6,072 nt of DNA from contig JAGQIY010000279.1 of the NCBI GenBank assembly GCA_020430865.1, positions 1 through 6,072 on the forward strand. Reading direction: 5' to 3'. The notes under the pieces are model-generated. The model made no database searches. It worked only from the letters and a program-made list of their open reading frames with translations, and was not told the origin of the DNA. Of this stretch, positions 4,914-6,072 are shown piece by piece; the first letter of the stretch is position 1, and every line of letters begins with the position of its first letter. The position numbers were made by a program, and so were the translations under genes. This stretch comes from Myxococcales bacterium. GTDB lineage: Bacteria > Myxococcota > Polyangia > Polyangiales > Polyangiaceae.

Positions 4914-6072
4914 ATGGCTTGGCAACACAACAAGGCTGGGTTCGGGTTCGTGCTGACGATGGGTCTCTGGGCTTTGCTCCAGTCGGCGGGTTGCGGTCGC
5001 GCAAACCTGCCGGACGACCCGTACGGGACCGGCGGCACCGGTGGCAACGACTGCGGCGACGGCGTCTGCCAGCCGGATGAAGATCCAGGCTCCTGTCCCG
5101 ACGACTGCAGCTGCGGAGATGGCGTGTGTTCGGGGGGTGAGGACAGCCAGAGCTGCCCCAGCGACTGCGTCGAGAGCTGTGGCAACGGCAGCTGCGATCC
5201 TGGAGAGAATCGCAAGACGTGTCCCAGGGACTGTGGTGCGACGTGTGGCGACGGGCTGTGTGAGGCCTCCGAGAAGGAGACCTGCCCCGAGGACTGCTCG
5301 GAGCAGAAATACTGCGGCGACGGTCAGTGCGTGGCGCCGGAGGACCAGTACAACTGCATCGTCGACTGCGGTCGCTGTGGCGACGGGCAGTGCGCCGGGA
5401 ACGAGACCTCGAAGAACTGCCCCAGCGACTGCTCCGCGGGTTGTGGGGATGGGCGCTGCGAGTATCCAGAGGACAGCTGGAACTGCCTGCCTGACTGCGG
5501 CTACTGTGGCGACGGGTTGTGCAACCCGCCGGAAGACACGAAGAGCTGCGACATCGACTGCTCGTTCTGCGGGGATGGTACCTGCAACGACTACGAGCGC
5601 GACTGGTGTCCCCAGGACTGCGGCAAGAAGTGTGGCGACGGGGTGTGTGACTATGGCGAGCACCAGAGCTGTCCCAAGGACTGCGGCCTGACCGGGTGCG
5701 GGGATGGCTTCTGCGCTCCGCCGTACGAAGACTCCAAGAGCTGCCCGGAGGATTGCTCCGCCAACTGCGGCGATGGCTACTGTGAGCCCAACGAGCAGAA
5801 GTCGTGCTGGCAAGACTGCGGCACGATCTGCGGCGACGGGGTGTGCACCCCGGACGAGCCGGGCTGGTGCTGGCAGGACTGCGGCGGCAAGGGCTGTGGA
5901 GACGGCGTGTGTCAGTCCGACGAGTACGGCTGGTGCTACGAGGACTGCGGCGGTGGCTACTGCGGTGACTACACGTGCACGCCGGACGAGGTAGGCTGGT
6001 GCTACCAAGACTGTGGTGGCGGCTACTGCGGTGACGGCATCTGCTCTCCCGACGAGCCGGGCTGGTGCTACC
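4914..6072 (+). CDS. Probable lipoprotein with tandem four-cysteine CGDGxC repeats, 3' end outside window
   Basis: The frame is open from ATG 4914 to the window edge, giving 386 residues, and the real end is downstream. Residues 1-26 resemble a lipoprotein signal: Lys7, a hydrophobic stretch at 8-22, then LLQSAG before Cys27. The -3 residue is Ser, so the lipobox is relaxed. A short Gly/Thr-rich spacer (GTGGTGG) leads to tandem repeats starting at residue 47. Each unit is 20-23 residues and reads C-G-D-G-x-C, then a Glu four residues on, then C-x-x-D-C. Fifteen units are complete and a sixteenth is cut. About four residues per unit are Cys, implying many disulfides and an oxidising location, probably the cell surface. 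Similar CGDGxC...CPxDC repeats occur in myxobacterial surface proteins; this is not the DUF4215-type repeat (CGDG...CDDGN). Function unknown; adhesion, matrix or metal binding are guesses. Confidence 0.85.
   Translation, partial: MAWQHNKAGFGFVLTMGLWALLQSAGCGRANLPDDPYGTGGTGGNDCGDGVCQPDEDPGSCPDDCSCGDGVCSGGEDSQSCPSDCVESCGNGSCDPGENRKTCPRDCGATCGDGLCEASEKETCPEDCSEQKYCGDGQCVAPEDQYNCIVDCGRCGDGQCAGNETSKNCPSDCSAGCGDGRCEYPEDSWNCLPDCGYCGDGLCNPPEDTKSCDIDCSFCGDGTCNDYERDWCPQDCGKKCGDGVCDYGEHQSCPKDCGLTGCGDGFCAPPYEDSKSCPEDCSANCGDGYCEPNEQKSCWQDCGTICGDGVCTPDEPGWCWQDCGGKGCGDGVCQSDEYGWCYEDCGGGYCGDYTCTPDEVGWCYQDCGGGYCGDGICSPDEPGWCY
5052..6072 (+). repeat. Tandem protein-coding repeat array, 15 complete units plus one partial
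   Basis: Unit starts (first Cys codon) are at 5052, 5112, 5178, 5244, 5313, 5376, 5442, 5505, 5568, 5631, 5697, 5766, 5829, 5895, 5961 and 6027. Unit lengths are 60-69 bp in the first twelve and exactly 66 bp in units 13-15, with unit 16 cut by the window end. Early units mostly carry CPxDC at the third and fourth cysteines (CPDDC, CPSDC, CPEDC), while units 12-15 carry CWQDC or CYxDC. Two departures from CGDG are CGNG in unit 3 and CGDYTC in unit 15. All lengths are multiples of three, so the reading frame is kept throughout. Confidence 0.92.

Noticed and set aside
4481..5080. 199-codon plus-strand frame across the divergent intergenic region
   Set aside because: No recognisable domain or ribosome-binding site, and it overlaps the well-supported start of the repeat gene in another frame.
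5041..5994. Plus-strand frames rich in Ala/Thr/Arg (5041-5691 and 5704-5994) in the repeat region
   Set aside because: They are out-of-frame readings of the same repeats, one base off the Cys-rich frame, with no start signals and low-complexity products.
4572..6008. 478-codon open frame on the minus strand opposite the repeat array
   Set aside because: It is an Ala/Val-rich shadow created by the high-GC periodic codons of the repeat gene. It has no domain, and the plus-strand frame has conserved Cys units, a signal sequence and a GGAGG.
4914..6072. DUF4215 / Myxococcus disulfide-repeat assignment for the repeat protein
   Set aside because: That repeat has a CDDGN and a GDGCS element after CGDG; the units here lack both and instead end in CxxDC.

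Overview
The window is high-GC bacterial DNA, very probably from a myxobacterium (Polyangia/Myxococcota). This is inferred from style rather than any marker gene: strong GC bias with long open shadow frames on both strands, a signal-peptide plus beta-barrel hypothetical, an ECF sigma factor followed by a single-pass membrane protein with a Pro/Ala-rich linker, and a cysteine-rich tandem-repeat surface protein. No rRNA, tRNA, CRISPR array, insertion sequence or phage gene is visible.

Layout: (1) Bases 1-419 hold the 3' end of an exporter-type ABC transporter ATPase, joined by an ATGA overlap to (2) a secreted, probably outer-membrane protein (416-1360). After 77 bp comes (3) an ECF-type sigma factor (1438-1962) joined by a TGATG overlap to (4) a membrane-anchored protein that looks like a non-canonical anti-sigma factor with a C-terminal TPR-like region (1962-2831). 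These four genes read rightward. (5) Convergent to them, with only 17 bp between, is an MscS-family channel fused to a cyclic-nucleotide-binding domain (2849-4366, minus strand). (6) A 547-bp divergent intergenic region (4367-4913) carries several palindromes and hairpins but no gene that I can support. (7) From 4914 to the window end runs a rightward gene for a probable lipoprotein made of at least 15 complete four-cysteine repeats, open at the window edge.

How the parts fit: ABC exporter plus OM protein look like one envelope operon. The sigma factor and its membrane partner look like a cell-surface signalling pair that could sense envelope state. The MscS-CNB fusion is an envelope channel probably gated or modulated by cAMP/cGMP. 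The repeat protein is probably surface-exposed. All are envelope-related, but nothing in the sequence shows that they form one pathway.

The most unusual item is the cysteine-rich repeat array, whose last units have locked into an exact 66-bp period, suggesting recent expansion. Next are the sigma/membrane-protein pair without a zinc-binding anti-sigma motif and the cluster of palindromes between the two divergent genes.
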